Source of the DNA: Pseudoruegeria sp. HB172150
GTDB lineage: Bacteria > Pseudomonadota > Alphaproteobacteria > Rhodobacterales > Rhodobacteraceae
Length of the DNA stretch: 64,000 nt
Direction: 5' to 3'
NCBI RefSeq assembly: GCF_013184805.1
Contig: NZ_JAATNG010000002.1
Location: 62,001 to 126,000, forward strand
This document shows positions 44,751-54,433 of this stretch, piece by piece. The position numbers and the translations under genes were made by a program. Every line of letters starts with the position of its first letter. The stretch's first letter is position 1. The notes beneath the pieces are model-generated. The model saw only the letters and a list, made by a program, of their open reading frames with translations, was not told the DNA's origin and did no database searches.

Positions 44751-46009
44751 GCGTGAACATCCACACCCTGTCGAACGGTTTCCGTGTCGTCACCGAAACC
44801 ATGCCCAGCATGAAATCCGCCTCGCTCGGCATCTGGGTGATGGCCGGCGGGCGCCACGAACGGGTGGAGCAGAACGGGATCGCCCACTTCCTCGAACACA
44901 TGGCGTTCAAGGGCACCAAGCGCCGCAGCGCCCTGCAGATCGCCGAGGAGATCGAGGATGTCGGCGGCTATATCAACGCCTATACCAGCCGCGAGATGAC
45001 CGCCTACTACGCCCGCGTGCTCGAGGATGACGTGCCGCTGGCGCTGGACGTGATCGCCGACATCACCCTCAACCCGCAATTCGATCCGCGCGAGATCGAG
45101 GTGGAGCGCGGCGTGATCCTGCAGGAAATCGGGCAGGTGCTGGACACGCCCGACGACGTGATCTTCGACTGGCTGCAGGAGGTCGCGTATCCCGAGCAGG
45201 CGCTGGGCCGCTCGATCCTCGGCCCGTCGGAACGCGTGCGCGGGTTTTCCCGCGCCGACCTCGAAGGCTTCGTCGCCGAGCATTACGGCCCCGACCGGAT
45301 GATCCTCGCTGCCGCCGGCGCCGTCGATCACGACCAGATCGCGAAGCTCGCCGAGGACCTGTTCGGCCACTTGCCGCGCGCGCGTCCTGACCGGGTCGAA
45401 CCGGCGCTTTTCACCGGCGGCGAACGGCTGGAGATCCGGCCGCTGGAGCAGGTGCATTTCGCGCTCGCCTTCGAAACGCCGGGCTACCGTGACGACGAGA
45501 TCTACACCGCGCAGATCTATTCCACCGCGCTGGGCGGCGGCATGTCCTCCCGCCTGTTCCAGGAGGCGCGGGAAAAGCGCGGCCTCTGCTACACCATCTT
45601 CGCCCAGACCGGCGCCTATGCCGATACCGGCCTGACCACGATCTATGCCGGCACCGCAGCAGACCAGATCGGTGACCTCGCCGGGCTGACCATCGACGAG
45701 CTCAAACGCGCCGCCGATGACATGACCGAGGCCGAGATCGCCCGCGCCCGCGCGCAGATGAAGGCCGGCCTGCTGATGGGGCTGGAAAGCCCCTCCTCCC
45801 GGGCCGAGCGGCTGGCGCGGCTGCTGTCGATCTGGGACCGGGTCCCGGATCTCGACGAGGTAATCCAGCGGATCGACGCCGTCACGACCGCGGGCGTCAC
45901 CGCCTTCGCCGCCCGCATGGCGGACGACGCGCGCACCGCGCTGACCATGTACGGCCCGGTGGAGCACGCCCCCCGCATCGCGGATCTGCGGGAGCGGCTG
46001 GCGGCCTGA
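44747..46009 (+). CDS. M16-family zinc peptidase (mitochondrial-processing-peptidase-like)
   Basis: A 420-residue pitrilysin-type peptidase. The inverted zinc motif H-x-x-E-H is HFLEH at 47-51 in EQNGIAHFLEHMAFKG; a distal Glu is in EVERGVILQEIG. It has the C-terminal M16 repeat (LGGGMSSRLFQEAREKRGLCY). I chose the TTG start at 44747, which overlaps the thrC stop and has AAGGAG 11 bases upstream; GTG at 44753 is an alternative that loses two residues. The alphaproteobacterial members are relatives of mitochondrial processing peptidase beta. Confidence 0.93.
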   Translation: MSVNIHTLSNGFRVVTETMPSMKSASLGIWVMAGGRHERVEQNGIAHFLEHMAFKGTKRRSALQIAEEIEDVGGYINAYTSREMTAYYARVLEDDVPLALDVIADITLNPQFDPREIEVERGVILQEIGQVLDTPDDVIFDWLQEVAYPEQALGRSILGPSERVRGFSRADLEGFVAEHYGPDRMILAAAGAVDHDQIAKLAEDLFGHLPRARPDRVEPALFTGGERLEIRPLEQVHFALAFETPGYRDDEIYTAQIYSTALGGGMSSRLFQEAREKRGLCYTIFAQTGAYADTGLTTIYAGTAADQIGDLAGLTIDELKRAADDMTEAEIARARAQMKAGLLMGLESPSSRAERLARLLSIWDRVPDLDEVIQRIDAVTTAGVTAFAARMADDARTALTMYGPVEHAPRIADLRERLAA

Positions 46010-46593
46010 TGCTGAACCGGCGTCGCAAGCTTCGCCTTGTCACGGAACGGATGATCCTGCGCCCGCCGCAGCACGCCGATTTCCGGCCATGGGTGGCGCT
46101 GCGCGAAAGCTCCGCGCAGTTCCTGAAGCCGTGGGAGCCGACCTGGTCCGCCGACCACCTGAGCCGCAAGGCTTTCACCAACCGCGTCTACTGGGCGCAG
46201 CGGTCCATTGTCTCGGGCACCGCGGTGCCGCTGTTCCTGTTCCGGCGCGAGGGCGAGGTGCTGCTCGGCGCGGTGACCCTCGACAACATCCGCCGCGGCC
46301 CGGCGCAGTCCGGCACGCTTGGCTACTGGATCGGCGAGATCTTCGCGCGGCAGGGATACATGCGCGAGGCGATAGAGGCGGTGGTGCATCACAGCTTCCA
46401 CGATCTCGACCTAAGCCGGATAGAGGCCGCCTGCCTGCCCGAAAACGCCGCCTCGCGCGGAGTGCTGGAGCGCTCCGGCTTCAAGTACGAGGGCGTGGCG
46501 CAGAGCTACCTGCAGATCAATGGCCGCTGGCGCAACCACGTGCTCTACGCCAACTTGCGCAGTGACCGGCGCGGCAAGACCGACGTCGGCTGA
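46009..46593 (+). CDS. RimJ-like N-acetyltransferase
   Basis: A 194-residue GNAT acetyltransferase. Its N-terminus LVTERMILRPPQHADFRPWV and motifs SGTLGYWIGEIFARQGYMRE, then LSRIEAACLPENAASRGVLE and SGFKYEGVAQSYLQINGRW are those of ribosomal-protein alanine acetyltransferases (RimJ/RimL group). ATG shares one base with the M16 peptidase stop (TGATG). It ends the long oxidase-thrC cluster; a repeat copy follows. The actual protein substrate is not known. Confidence 0.9.
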   Translation: MLNRRRKLRLVTERMILRPPQHADFRPWVALRESSAQFLKPWEPTWSADHLSRKAFTNRVYWAQRSIVSGTAVPLFLFRREGEVLLGAVTLDNIRRGPAQSGTLGYWIGEIFARQGYMREAIEAVVHHSFHDLDLSRIEAACLPENAASRGVLERSGFKYEGVAQSYLQINGRWRNHVLYANLRSDRRGKTDVG

Positions 46594-46675
46594 CACGTTG
46601 CAGGGCGGTCCGGCTGCATCGGTCCCCGATCGGTAAAGGCTTGCCGGTATCGGCCACTGCAGGCAGACCCGTCTG

Positions 46676-46721
46676 CTTCTTCTGATCACAAATATCCCGG
46701 GGGTTTGGGGGCAGAGCCCCC
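46676..46721 (-). repeat. Dispersed intergenic hairpin repeat, copy C
   Basis: On the minus strand it reads GGGGGC-TCT-GCCCCC hairpin (46707-46721), then CCCCCGGGATATTTG and CAGAAGAAG. It lies between the convergent acetyltransferase and LLM oxidoreductase genes, eight bases after the oxidoreductase stop in that direction. Confidence 0.75.
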
Positions 46722-46729
46722 AACCTGTT

Positions 46730-47758
46730 CTAACCCGCCTGGCGCAGCGCAGGGGCCACCTGCGTTCCCAGCACCTCGATTGCCTTCATCATCTCCGCAT
46801 GGTCGATGATCCCGATCGCCATCTGGATGCAGACCCGGTCGAAACCCAGGTCATTCTTCAGTCCCAGGATCTTGTCGGTGAGCTGCGCGGGCGAGCCCAC
46901 GAACATCGCGCCTTCCGGCCCGATGGAGGCGTCGTATTGCGCGCGGGACTGTGGCGGCCAGCCGCGTTCGCGGCCGATCTGGTCCATCACCTGCTTCTGC
47001 GCCGGGAAGAAGACGTCGGCCGCGCGCTGGCTGTCCTCACCGACGAAGCCGTGCACGTTCAGCGAGACGCGCGCGGTATCGGCATGGCCCGCCTGTTCCG
47101 CCGCCTGCCGGTAGAGATCGGCCAGCGGCTTGAACCGGCGTGGCGCACCGCCGATGATGGCGAGCGCCAGAGGCAGGCCGAGCACACCGGCGCGCACCGC
47201 ACTTTGCGGCGTGCCGCCCACGGCGATCCAGACCGGCAGCTTCCCGTTCACCGGGCGCGGATAGACGCCCAGCCCGTTCACCGCCGGGGTGAATTTCGTG
47301 CCGGGCCAGTTGAGTTTCTCGCCCTCGTTGATCGCAAGCAGCATAGCCAGCTTTTCCTCGAAAAGCTCGTTATAGTCGTCGAGGTCGTAGCCGAAGAGCG
47401 GGAAGCTCTCGATGAACGACCCGCGGCCCACCATCAGTTCCGCGCGGCCGCCAGAGAGACCGTCGAGCGTCGCGAACTGCTGGAACACGCGGATCGGGTC
47501 GTCGGAGCTGAGAACCGAGACGGCAGAACTGAGGCGGATGTGTTTCGTGGTACGCGCTGCGGCGGCAAGCGCCACGGCGGGGGCGGAAATGGCGTAGTTC
47601 GGGCGGTGGTGTTCGCCCAGGCCGAACACGTCGAGCCCGACCTGGTCGGCCAGTTCGATTTCCTCGATCAGGTTGGTCAGCCGCTCCGGCGCGTCGATCC
47701 TGCGACCGGTGGCCGGGTCTGTTCCGACATCCCCAAAGGTGTAAAGCCCGATTTCCAT
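46730..47758 (-). CDS. LLM-class flavin-dependent oxidoreductase
   Basis: A 342-residue luciferase-like monooxygenase family barrel. The N-terminus MEIGLYTFGDVGTDP and GLDVFGLGEHHRPNYAISAP (residues about 39-58) and RLSSAVSVLSSDDPIRVFQQ are typical of this class, which uses FMN or F420. ATG at 47758. It is divergent from the MBL-fold gene. Substrate not recognisable. Confidence 0.9.
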   Translation of the reverse strand: MEIGLYTFGDVGTDPATGRRIDAPERLTNLIEEIELADQVGLDVFGLGEHHRPNYAISAPAVALAAAARTTKHIRLSSAVSVLSSDDPIRVFQQFATLDGLSGGRAELMVGRGSFIESFPLFGYDLDDYNELFEEKLAMLLAINEGEKLNWPGTKFTPAVNGLGVYPRPVNGKLPVWIAVGGTPQSAVRAGVLGLPLALAIIGGAPRRFKPLADLYRQAAEQAGHADTARVSLNVHGFVGEDSQRAADVFFPAQKQVMDQIGRERGWPPQSRAQYDASIGPEGAMFVGSPAQLTDKILGLKNDLGFDRVCIQMAIGIIDHAEMMKAIEVLGTQVAPALRQAG

Positions 47759-47955
47759 GGCCCGTCTCCTTGTTTCTCGGCCAGAAGCTAGGGCGTCGCG
47801 GGCGCGGCGGGAAGCCCGCGCGCCGCACAAGTCCTGTGCGCGGAACTGCCCGGATATGCGGCAGCTAACGTGGGTGTGATCGGCGCCGGTCGCGGCGGCG
47901 CTTTGGCGGGGCAATGGCACGCGCTATCGTCGGGGCAACTTCGGAGGTTCCCCGC

Positions 47956-48783
47956 ATGCTTCGTCTCGCCCTCGCCGCCCTCGTCGCCACCACGGCCGCC
48001 GCCACCGCGCAGGAGCGGCGGATGTCGCATTGCATCGCCATCGCCGACGCGGCGCCGGGGCTGCAATATCTGCACAAGGCCGCCTATTCCGACCCGGTGC
48101 CGGACTTCTCTGTCCGGATCACCTATATCGACCATTCCATGTTCCTGATCCAGTCGCCGGCAGGGTTCAGCGCCATCACCGATTACAACGGCTACATCGG
48201 TAGTCAGGATTTCGTGCCGGACGTGGTGACGATGAACCACGCGCACTCGTCCCACTGGACGTCGCAGCCCGACGAGCGGATCCCGCATGTATTGAAGGGA
48301 TGGAACGATGAAGGGTCGGGACCGGTTGACCATCACGTCGTGCTGGACGACGTGCTGATCCGCAACGTGTCCACCGATATCCGATCGGGTTTCGGCGGGC
48401 GCGAGGATGACGGCAATTCCATCTTCGTCTTCGAGGTGGAAGGGCTGTGCATCGGCCACATGGGCCACCTGCATCACGAGCCGTCCGAAGAACAGTACGC
48501 GGCGCTCGGTCGGCTCGACGTGCTGATGATCGCGGTGGATGGAGGCATGACGATCCCGGTGGAAGTGGCGGCGCGTGTGGTCGAGCGGCTGAAAAGCTCG
48601 GTGGTGATCCCGATGCACTGGTTCGGCCGCGGCACGCTGGACCGGTTCCTGTCGAACATGTCCGAGGCCTTCGATATCCGCGACGAAGGGCAGTCGGACT
48701 ATATCGTCTCACTCCGCGACCTGCCGTCGCGGCCGACGGTGATGGTACTTCAGCCGCGCTTCCTGCCGGTCTTTGAAGAATGA
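47956..48783 (+). CDS. Exported metallo-beta-lactamase-fold hydrolase
   Basis: A 275-residue protein with an N-terminal signal peptide (MLRLALAALVATTAAATA, cut before QER) and an MBL fold resembling the UlaG/RMRP subgroup. Metal-binding His and Asp candidates are in MNHAHSSHWT, IGHMGHLHHE, IAVDGGM and VIPMHWFG. ATG at 47956 follows GGAGG. Substrate unknown; RNase Z-like UlaG relatives act on sugar lactones, but that need not apply to this exported protein. Confidence 0.85.
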   Translation: MLRLALAALVATTAAATAQERRMSHCIAIADAAPGLQYLHKAAYSDPVPDFSVRITYIDHSMFLIQSPAGFSAITDYNGYIGSQDFVPDVVTMNHAHSSHWTSQPDERIPHVLKGWNDEGSGPVDHHVVLDDVLIRNVSTDIRSGFGGREDDGNSIFVFEVEGLCIGHMGHLHHEPSEEQYAALGRLDVLMIAVDGGMTIPVEVAARVVERLKSSVVIPMHWFGRGTLDRFLSNMSEAFDIRDEGQSDYIVSLRDLPSRPTVMVLQPRFLPVFEE

Positions 48784-48890
48784 CCCAGGCGAGGCACCCG
48801 AACGGCCGGTAAATCCCGGACCGGATTATTTGCAATCCTCCGACCATGCGGAGGCTTGCGTGCATCTGTCCGGCATGCTTCACAAATTCC

Positions 48891-50306
48891 ATGCTGAATC
48901 CCGTCACCGATGCCTTCGCCGAGAGCCTGCGCGTGCTGCTGCCCGCCGCGGCCTTCAAGGACGACACCGCCCGCTATACCGAGAACCCGAGGGGCGGCCC
49001 GCACGGGATCGCCGGGCTGATCGTGGCGCCCGGCTCGACAGAGGAGGTCGCCACGGTGATCCGCGAAGCCGGGAAGGCGCAGGTCGGCGTCATCCCCTTC
49101 GGCGGTGGTACCGGTCTGGTGACCGGGCAGATCATGCTCGACGGCCCCGCGCCGCTGATCCTGTCGCTGGAGCGGATGGCGAAGATCCGCGGCGTTTATC
49201 CGCAGGAAAATGTTCTGGTCGCCGAAGGCGGGGCGATCCTCGCCGATATCCAGTCGGCGGCGGAAGAGGCGGGGCGGCTGTTCCCGCTGTCGCTCGGCTC
49301 GGAAGGCTCGGCGCGGATCGGCGGGCTACTGGGAACCAATGCCGGCGGGCTGAACGTGCTGCGCTACGGCAATGCCCGGGAGCTGTGCCTGGGTCTGGAG
49401 GCGGTGCTGCCGGACGGCAGCATCTGGCATGGGCTGAAGCGGCTGCGGAAGGACAATACCGGTTACGACCTGAAGGACCTGCTGGTCGGCGCTGAGGGTA
49501 CCTTGGGCGTGATCACCGCCGCCGCGCTGCGCCTGTTCCCGCGGCCCACGGCGGACGGGACGGCGGTGCTGGCGGTGCCGGACCCGGAGGCGGCGCTTGG
49601 CCTGCTGGCACTGGCACGCGACATCGCGGGCGACAGCATCTCGGGCTTCGAACTGATCTCGAAGACCGGGCCGGAATTCCTGACCGAGGTGATGCCCGAG
49701 GTGCGCCAGCCCTTCGCCGAGCCGCCCGACTGGATGGTCCTGATCGAGCTTGGTCTCTTCGCCGGGCAGGACCCGGCGGAGCTGCTGGAGACGATCTTCA
49801 CGCAGGCCTTCGAGAAGGGTTACGTCACAGACGGGCTGATCGCCCAGTCCGAAGGCCAGCGCGCCGAGTTCTGGCGCATGCGCGAGGCGATACCCGAGGC
49901 GAACCGCACCATCGGCGCGATTTCGTCGCATGACATCTCGATTCCGCTGGGCCGCATCCCGGAATTCATCGAGCGGGGGCCCGGCGTTCTGGCGGAGGTC
50001 GGCGAGTACCGGATCAACTGCTTCGGGCATCTGGGCGACGGCAACCTGCACTACAACTGCTTCCCGCCGAAGGGCGTGAACCGGGACGACCGGATATCCG
50101 AGAAGGCGCCGGTGCAGAGGGCGGTGCATGACCTCGTCCACGAAATGGACGGGTCGATCAGTGCCGAGCATGGGATCGGGCGGCTGAAGGCGGCGGATCT
50201 GGAGCGCTACGGCGACCCGGCGAAACTGGCGGCGATGCGGGCGATCAAACGGGCGCTCGACCCGGTGGGAATCATGAACCCGGGGGCCGTCCTGAGGGAG
50301 GAATAG
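48891..50306 (+). CDS. FAD-linked 2-hydroxyacid dehydrogenase (GlcD/D-lactate dehydrogenase type)
   Basis: A 471-residue flavoprotein of the GlcD/LDH family that oxidises 2-hydroxyacids such as glycolate, D-lactate or D-2-hydroxyglutarate. The FAD-binding part has VIPFGGGTGLVTGQIML near residue 80, IGGLLGTNAGGLNVLRYGN and DLLVGAEGTLGVITAA; the C-terminal domain ends with CFGHLGDGNLHYN (metal-binding His pair), SISAEHGIGRLK and ALDPVGIMNPG. The start is ATG 48891. A strong terminator follows. Substrate is not decided by sequence alone. Confidence 0.93.
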   Translation: MLNPVTDAFAESLRVLLPAAAFKDDTARYTENPRGGPHGIAGLIVAPGSTEEVATVIREAGKAQVGVIPFGGGTGLVTGQIMLDGPAPLILSLERMAKIRGVYPQENVLVAEGGAILADIQSAAEEAGRLFPLSLGSEGSARIGGLLGTNAGGLNVLRYGNARELCLGLEAVLPDGSIWHGLKRLRKDNTGYDLKDLLVGAEGTLGVITAAALRLFPRPTADGTAVLAVPDPEAALGLLALARDIAGDSISGFELISKTGPEFLTEVMPEVRQPFAEPPDWMVLIELGLFAGQDPAELLETIFTQAFEKGYVTDGLIAQSEGQRAEFWRMREAIPEANRTIGAISSHDISIPLGRIPEFIERGPGVLAEVGEYRINCFGHLGDGNLHYNCFPPKGVNRDDRISEKAPVQRAVHDLVHEMDGSISAEHGIGRLKAADLERYGDPAKLAAMRAIKRALDPVGIMNPGAVLREE

Positions 50307-50307
50307 G

Positions 50308-50331
50308 GGCGTCCCCATGGGGACGCCTTTT
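50308..50331 (+). terminator. Rho-independent terminator after the GlcD-like gene
   Basis: GGCGTCCCC-AT-GGGGACGCC (eight to nine base pairs) begins one base after the stop codon and is followed by TTTT. This is a clear terminator for the plus-strand gene. Confidence 0.9.
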
Positions 50332-50510
50332 AACTCGTTGACTTCATACGATAAAAGTGTGACTGCGATTTTAACCTTTGTCCGGCGCGGCAGCTAACAG
50401 CCCTAGTCCAAGCGACCATACGCCAGCGCCGGCCCGTGCATCCGGGCACGTCCAAAACCAATCTGAACAGGGCAGCACCCGCCGCCCGAAGCGCAACAGG
50501 GCAAACCCGC

Positions 50511-51050
50511 TCAGTCGCCCTCGAACTCGCAGAGCACGTGCACTTCCATCCCCATCTCTTCCAGCTTCTTCCGGCCGCCAAGGTCGGGCAGGTCGATGAT
50601 GAAGGCGCAGCCAACGATATCGGCGCCAAGCCGTTCCAGCAGCTTGATCCCGGCCTCGGCCGTGCCGCCGGTCGCCAGCAGGTCGTCGACCAGCAGAATG
50701 CTCTCGCCCGCCGTCACCGCGTCGTCATGGATCTCGACGATCGCCTCGCCGTATTCCAGCGTGTAATCCTGGCTGATCGTGGTGCCGGGCAGCTTGCCCT
50801 TCTTGCGGATCGGCACGAAGCCGGTGCCAAGCTGGTGCGCGATGGCGCCGCCAAGGATGAAACCGCGTGCCTCAAGCCCAACGACCTTGTCGATACGCTG
50901 GCCGGCATAGGGATGCAGCATCTGGTCCACCGCCATCCGAAACCCGCGCGGGTCGGCGAACAGCGTCGTCACATCGCGGAACATGATCCCCTCATGGGGA
51001 AAATCCACGATGGTGCGGATGTAATCCTTGACCGATTTGTTGCTGATCAT
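50511..51050 (-). CDS. apt: Adenine phosphoribosyltransferase
   Basis: A 179-residue purine-salvage enzyme that converts adenine and PRPP to AMP. It has the N-terminal [15 protein letters not shown] and the PRPP-binding motif [19 protein letters not shown] near residue 120-138. The start is ATG 51050. It recycles the adenine released by MtnP, whose gene is 0.6 kb upstream on the same strand; a plus-strand ribbon-helix-helix gene separates the two here. Confidence 0.96.
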   Translation of the reverse strand: MISNKSVKDYIRTIVDFPHEGIMFRDVTTLFADPRGFRMAVDQMLHPYAGQRIDKVVGLEARGFILGGAIAHQLGTGFVPIRKKGKLPGTTISQDYTLEYGEAIVEIHDDAVTAGESILLVDDLLATGGTAEAGIKLLERLGADIVGCAFIIDLPDLGGRKKLEEMGMEVHVLCEFEGD

Positions 51051-51133
51051 CGGGTGGCGACCTCTTTCGCGCGGGGCTTTGCGCAATTTGTCGCCGAAGC
51101 CGGGGCCCGGTTCAAGGGCCCCGCTTGGTCATC

Positions 51134-51244
51134 TCAACGTTTCCGGACGATCCGGTAAAAGCTGGCGCTCAGCCAGCTTACGCGGGGCTGTTTCCAGTCC
51201 AGCCGGTCACTTACGAGCACTGCTCGTGCCTGTGCCAGGTTCAT
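51134..51244 (-). CDS. Possible 36-residue small protein, basic C-terminus
   Basis: A short minus-strand frame encodes a protein that begins MNLAQARAVLVSDRLDW and ends SWLSASFYRIVRKR. ATG at 51244 is preceded by an AGGGAAGAG purine-rich stretch at good spacing. It is divergent from the ribbon-helix-helix gene, with a palindrome between. No family is recognised, and the coding case rests on the ribosome site and gene layout. It contains a hairpin-like GCTGGC/GCCAGC pair, so part of it could instead be structural RNA. Confidence 0.35.
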   Translation of the reverse strand: MNLAQARAVLVSDRLDWKQPRVSWLSASFYRIVRKR

Positions 51245-51300
51245 TTCTCTTCCCTTTCTTAATACCTTGCCTTAATTCTCGGCTTGTGGTGTATGGTGTT

Positions 51301-51310
51301 TGTATATACA
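51301..51310. promoter_or_regulatory. Palindrome upstream of the ribbon-helix-helix gene
   Basis: TGTATATACA is a perfect 10-base palindrome, flanked by a wider GTATG (51291) and CATAC (51309) pair. It lies in a short AT-rich patch 38 bases before the regulator start. Ribbon-helix-helix proteins often autoregulate at such sites, so autoregulation is plausible here. Confidence 0.5.
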
Positions 51311-51347
51311 TACGCTATGCGAAAGTCAAGCGGCCAAGAGGATCACG

Positions 51348-51518
51348 GTGGCGAAGAAGTCCGACAAGAAGTCAAACAAGAAGGACAGCCAGCTTATCCT
51401 GCGCCTGGACAAGGAAGACCGGGACGCTTTCGTGAAGCTGTGCAAGGATCAGGATACCAGCGCCGCGCGGGAGATCCGGCGGTTCATCCGGGAGTATCTG
51501 GCAGAGAACGGCGACTAG
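51348..51518 (+). CDS. Small ribbon-helix-helix (CopG/Arc-like) DNA-binding protein
   Basis: A 56-residue protein: a Lys-rich N-terminal tail (MAKKSDKKSNKKD), a short alternating strand SQLILRLDK and two helices EDRDAFVKLCKDQDTSA and AAREIRRFIREYLAENGD, the layout of a ribbon-helix-helix dimeric repressor. The start is GTG 51348; upstream in-frame starts overlap the palindromic promoter region. It lies between mtnP and apt in the opposite orientation. A toxin partner of the usual kind is not found next to it. Confidence 0.75.
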   Translation: MAKKSDKKSNKKDSQLILRLDKEDRDAFVKLCKDQDTSAAREIRRFIREYLAENGD

Positions 51519-51635
51519 GGCGTTTCGATCTCGACCCGATACAGATCGCATCGCGCAATGCGTTGAAATCTCTGATTTCAGGCAGCGTTGCGCGGTTCAC
51601 ATCGGATCGACAACGCTAAAGGCCGGAGCGGCGGG

Positions 51636-52508
51636 TCAGAGAACCCGACTGGCCACCGCGTCCAGTTTCGACAGCAATTCCGGGTCGCGCTTTTCCGGCG
51701 CCGTCAGTAGCGCGAAGTCCAGCGCCCGGTCGCAGCCATGCGGGCAGGGCTCGCGCTCTGCCCCCAGCAGCCCCGGCAGACGTTTCACCAGCGCCCGCGC
51801 CTTGTCGGCATTGCCGGTCAGCGTGGCGATAATGTCGGTGATGTCGACCGCGCCGTGATGCGGGTGCCAGCTGTCGTAATCGGTGATCATGGCCACGGAG
51901 GCGTAACAAAGCTCCGCCTCGCGGGCGAGTTTCGCCTCGGGCATGTTGGTCATGCCGATCACATCGCAGCCCCAGCTTTCGCGATACATCTTCGATTCCG
52001 CCATCGAGGAAAATTGCGGCCCTTCCATCGCGAGATAAGTGCCGCCGTCATGCACGGTAATCCCCTCGGCCTGCGCCGCCTCGACACAGGCGGCGGACAG
52101 GCGCGGGCAGGTCGGATGCGCGACCGAGACATGGGCGACGCAGCCGGCACCGAAAAACGATTTCTCGCGCGCGAAGGTGCGGTCGATGAACTGGTCGACG
52201 ACGACGAAATCGCCCGGCGCCATCTCTTCCCGGAACGAGCCGCAGGCAGAGACAGAGATCACGTCGGTCACGCCCAGCCGTTTCAGCGCGTCGATATTGG
52301 CGCGGTAGGGGACGGAACTCGGCGAATGCACGTGGCCGCGTCCGTGACGCGGAAGAAAGGCCATGCCGACGCCGCCCAGCGTGCCGGTCAGGATCTGGTC
52401 CGACGGCGCGCCCCAGGGGCTTTCCACCGTCTGCCACTGGGCGTCTTCCAGTCCCTCGATCTCGTAGACGCCGGACCCGCCAAGCACACCGATTTTCGTC
52501 TGGGCCAT
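51636..52508 (-). CDS. mtnP: S-methyl-5'-thioadenosine phosphorylase
   Basis: A 290-residue purine phosphorylase that splits methylthioadenosine into adenine and methylthioribose-1-phosphate. It begins [19 protein letters not shown] (phosphate-binding G-G-S-G), and has [40 protein letters not shown], and [19 protein letters not shown], the MTAP signature. TDYDSWH supports methylthioadenosine rather than inosine. Its product adenine would be used by the Apt enzyme encoded downstream on the same strand. Confidence 0.95.
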   Translation of the reverse strand: MAQTKIGVLGGSGVYEIEGLEDAQWQTVESPWGAPSDQILTGTLGGVGMAFLPRHGRGHVHSPSSVPYRANIDALKRLGVTDVISVSACGSFREEMAPGDFVVVDQFIDRTFAREKSFFGAGCVAHVSVAHPTCPRLSAACVEAAQAEGITVHDGGTYLAMEGPQFSSMAESKMYRESWGCDVIGMTNMPEAKLAREAELCYASVAMITDYDSWHPHHGAVDITDIIATLTGNADKARALVKRLPGLLGAEREPCPHGCDRALDFALLTAPEKRDPELLSKLDAVASRVL

Positions 52509-52700
52509 TCCGGCCTCCCCTGTTACCCTGTCGCTCAGGGGAAAGCGTTAGCGGCTCGGCCGCGGTTTGCAAAGGCATCCCGCCTGACGCATAGCGGCTA
52601 TGCGCCGGGTTCCGGTGTTCCCATAGAGCCGTTACCGCTATTGCTGCGGCGCAGAAATCGCCGGGCGCCCTCCCGGCCTTCCCCTATTGCAGGAGACCCG

Positions 52701-54323
52701 ATGAGCAAAGCTCTGCAAGCCATGCTCGGCCTCACCGCGCGCCCCTCGGGGCGGATCGCCGACCTGTCCGACCCGTCGCGCCTGAAGACAGAGCTACTGT
52801 CGGGGCTGACCGTGGCGCTGGCGCTGGTGCCAGAGGCGGTTGCCTTCGCCTTCGTCGCCGGTGTGCATCCGCTGGTGGGGCTTTACGCGGCCTTCCTGAT
52901 CGGGCTGATCACGGCGCTGTTCGGCGGCCGGCCCGGCATGATCTCGGGCGCGACAGGCGCGCTGGCGGTGGTGATGGTGTCGCTGGTGGCCGAGCACGGG
53001 GTGGAATACCTGTTCGCCACGGTGGTGCTGATGGGCATCCTGCAGGTGACCGCGGGTATCCTGCGCTGGGGCAAGTTCATCCGGCTGGTGCCGCAGCCGG
53101 TCATGCTGGGCTTCGTCAACGGGCTGGCCATCGTGATCTTCCTGGCGCAGCTCACGCAGTTCCAGGTGCCGGGCACGGCAGAGGTTTCGGGCCACGGCGC
53201 CTCGGGCGGCGAATGGCTGAGCGGCCTGCCGCTTTACCTGATGTTGGCGCTGGTGGCGCTGACCATGGCGATCATCTGGCTGTTGCCGCGCTTCACCAAC
53301 ATCATCCCGGCGCCGCTGGCCGGGATCGCCATCACCGCCCTGATCGTGATCGTCTTCGGTCTCGACGTGCCGCGCGTGGGCGACATGGCCTCTATCGAGG
53401 GCGGGCTGCCGCCGTTCCACATTCCCGCCGTGCCGCTGAACTGGGAGACGCTGGAGATCATCGTGCCCTATGCGGTGATCCTCGCCGCCATCGGGTTGAT
53501 CGAGAGCCTGCTGACGCTGAACCTCGTCGGCGAGATCACCGGCCAGCGCGGCGGTGCCAGCCGCGAATGCGTGGCGCAGGGCGCGGCGAACGTGGTCACC
53601 GGCTTCTTCGGCGGCATGGGCGGCTGCGCGATGATCGGGCAGTCGATGATCAACGTGAAATCCGGCGGCCGCACCCGGCTGTCGGGCGTGTCCGCTGCGC
53701 TGTTCCTGCTGTGCTTCATCCTGTTCGCCGCGCCGCTGATCGAGCAGATCCCGCTCGCCGCGCTTGTCGGCGTGATGTTCATGGTGGTGATCGGCACCTT
53801 CGCCTGGAACTCGCTGAAGATCCTGTGGAAGGTCCCCTTCACCGATGCCTTCGTCATCGTGCTGGTGACCGGCGTGACCGTGGCCTACGACCTCGCCACG
53901 GCGGTGGTGGTCGGCGTCATCGTCTCGGCGCTGGCATACAGCTGGAAGAACGCCACCCGGATCCACGCCAAGACCTACACCACGCCCGAGGGCGCCAAGG
54001 TCTACCAGGTGCAGGGGCCGCTGTTCTTCGGCTCCGCCGCCGGGTTTTCCGAGATGTTCAACGTGGCGATGGACCCGCGCCGGGTGATCGTCGATTTCGA
54101 CAACAGCCGCGTGGCCGACCAGTCGGCGCTGAGCGCGATCGAGGCGCTGGCGGCGAAGTACGAGGCGGCGGGCAAGAAGCTGGAGCTGCGCCACCTCAGC
54201 CGCGACTGCCACGCGCTGCTCAGCCGCGCCGGCCAGCTGATGGTCGACAGCGACGACGACCCCGATTACGAGGTCGCGGTGGATTACGGCGTGCGTACCG
54301 GGCGGCTCGGCGCCGGGCACTGA
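52701..54323 (+). CDS. SulP-family anion transporter with STAS domain
   Basis: A 540-residue polytopic transporter of the SulP/SLC26 family, which moves sulfate, bicarbonate or other anions. The membrane part begins [20 protein letters not shown] with the family signature [39 protein letters not shown] and [17 protein letters not shown] follow. A STAS domain occupies about residues 430-530 ([38 protein letters not shown]). ATG at 52701 follows AGGAG. The ion is not predictable; the [15 protein letters not shown] region is common in bicarbonate- or sulfate-type members. Confidence 0.93.
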   Translation: MSKALQAMLGLTARPSGRIADLSDPSRLKTELLSGLTVALALVPEAVAFAFVAGVHPLVGLYAAFLIGLITALFGGRPGMISGATGALAVVMVSLVAEHGVEYLFATVVLMGILQVTAGILRWGKFIRLVPQPVMLGFVNGLAIVIFLAQLTQFQVPGTAEVSGHGASGGEWLSGLPLYLMLALVALTMAIIWLLPRFTNIIPAPLAGIAITALIVIVFGLDVPRVGDMASIEGGLPPFHIPAVPLNWETLEIIVPYAVILAAIGLIESLLTLNLVGEITGQRGGASRECVAQGAANVVTGFFGGMGGCAMIGQSMINVKSGGRTRLSGVSAALFLLCFILFAAPLIEQIPLAALVGVMFMVVIGTFAWNSLKILWKVPFTDAFVIVLVTGVTVAYDLATAVVVGVIVSALAYSWKNATRIHAKTYTTPEGAKVYQVQGPLFFGSAAGFSEMFNVAMDPRRVIVDFDNSRVADQSALSAIEALAAKYEAAGKKLELRHLSRDCHALLSRAGQLMVDSDDDPDYEVAVDYGVRTGRLGAGH

Positions 54324-54353
54324 GCCCACGAATCCCGTGCGCTAGGCCGGCCC

Positions 54354-54428
54354 CTTCTTCTGGTCGAAAATATCCCGGGGGTCTGGGGGCGGAGCCCCCA
54401 GCCGGTCGGATCGCAAAAGCGATCCGAC
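54354..54428 (-). repeat. Dispersed intergenic hairpin repeat, copy D
   Basis: On the minus strand it reads GTCGGATCGC-TTTT-GCGATCCGAC hairpin (54405-54428), GGGGGC-TCC-GCCCCC hairpin (54385-54399), then CCCCCGGGATATTTTCG and CCAGAAGAAG. It lies between the SulP gene and the convergent flavin reductase gene. It is the most complete copy, with two stable stems. Confidence 0.78.
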
Positions 54429-54433
54429 ACCCC

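Noticed and set aside
39148-46593. Cytochrome oxidase operon lacking subunit I as an anomaly
   Set aside because: A separate subunit I gene is normal in Rhodobacterales, and the gene order is the ordinary one for the group.
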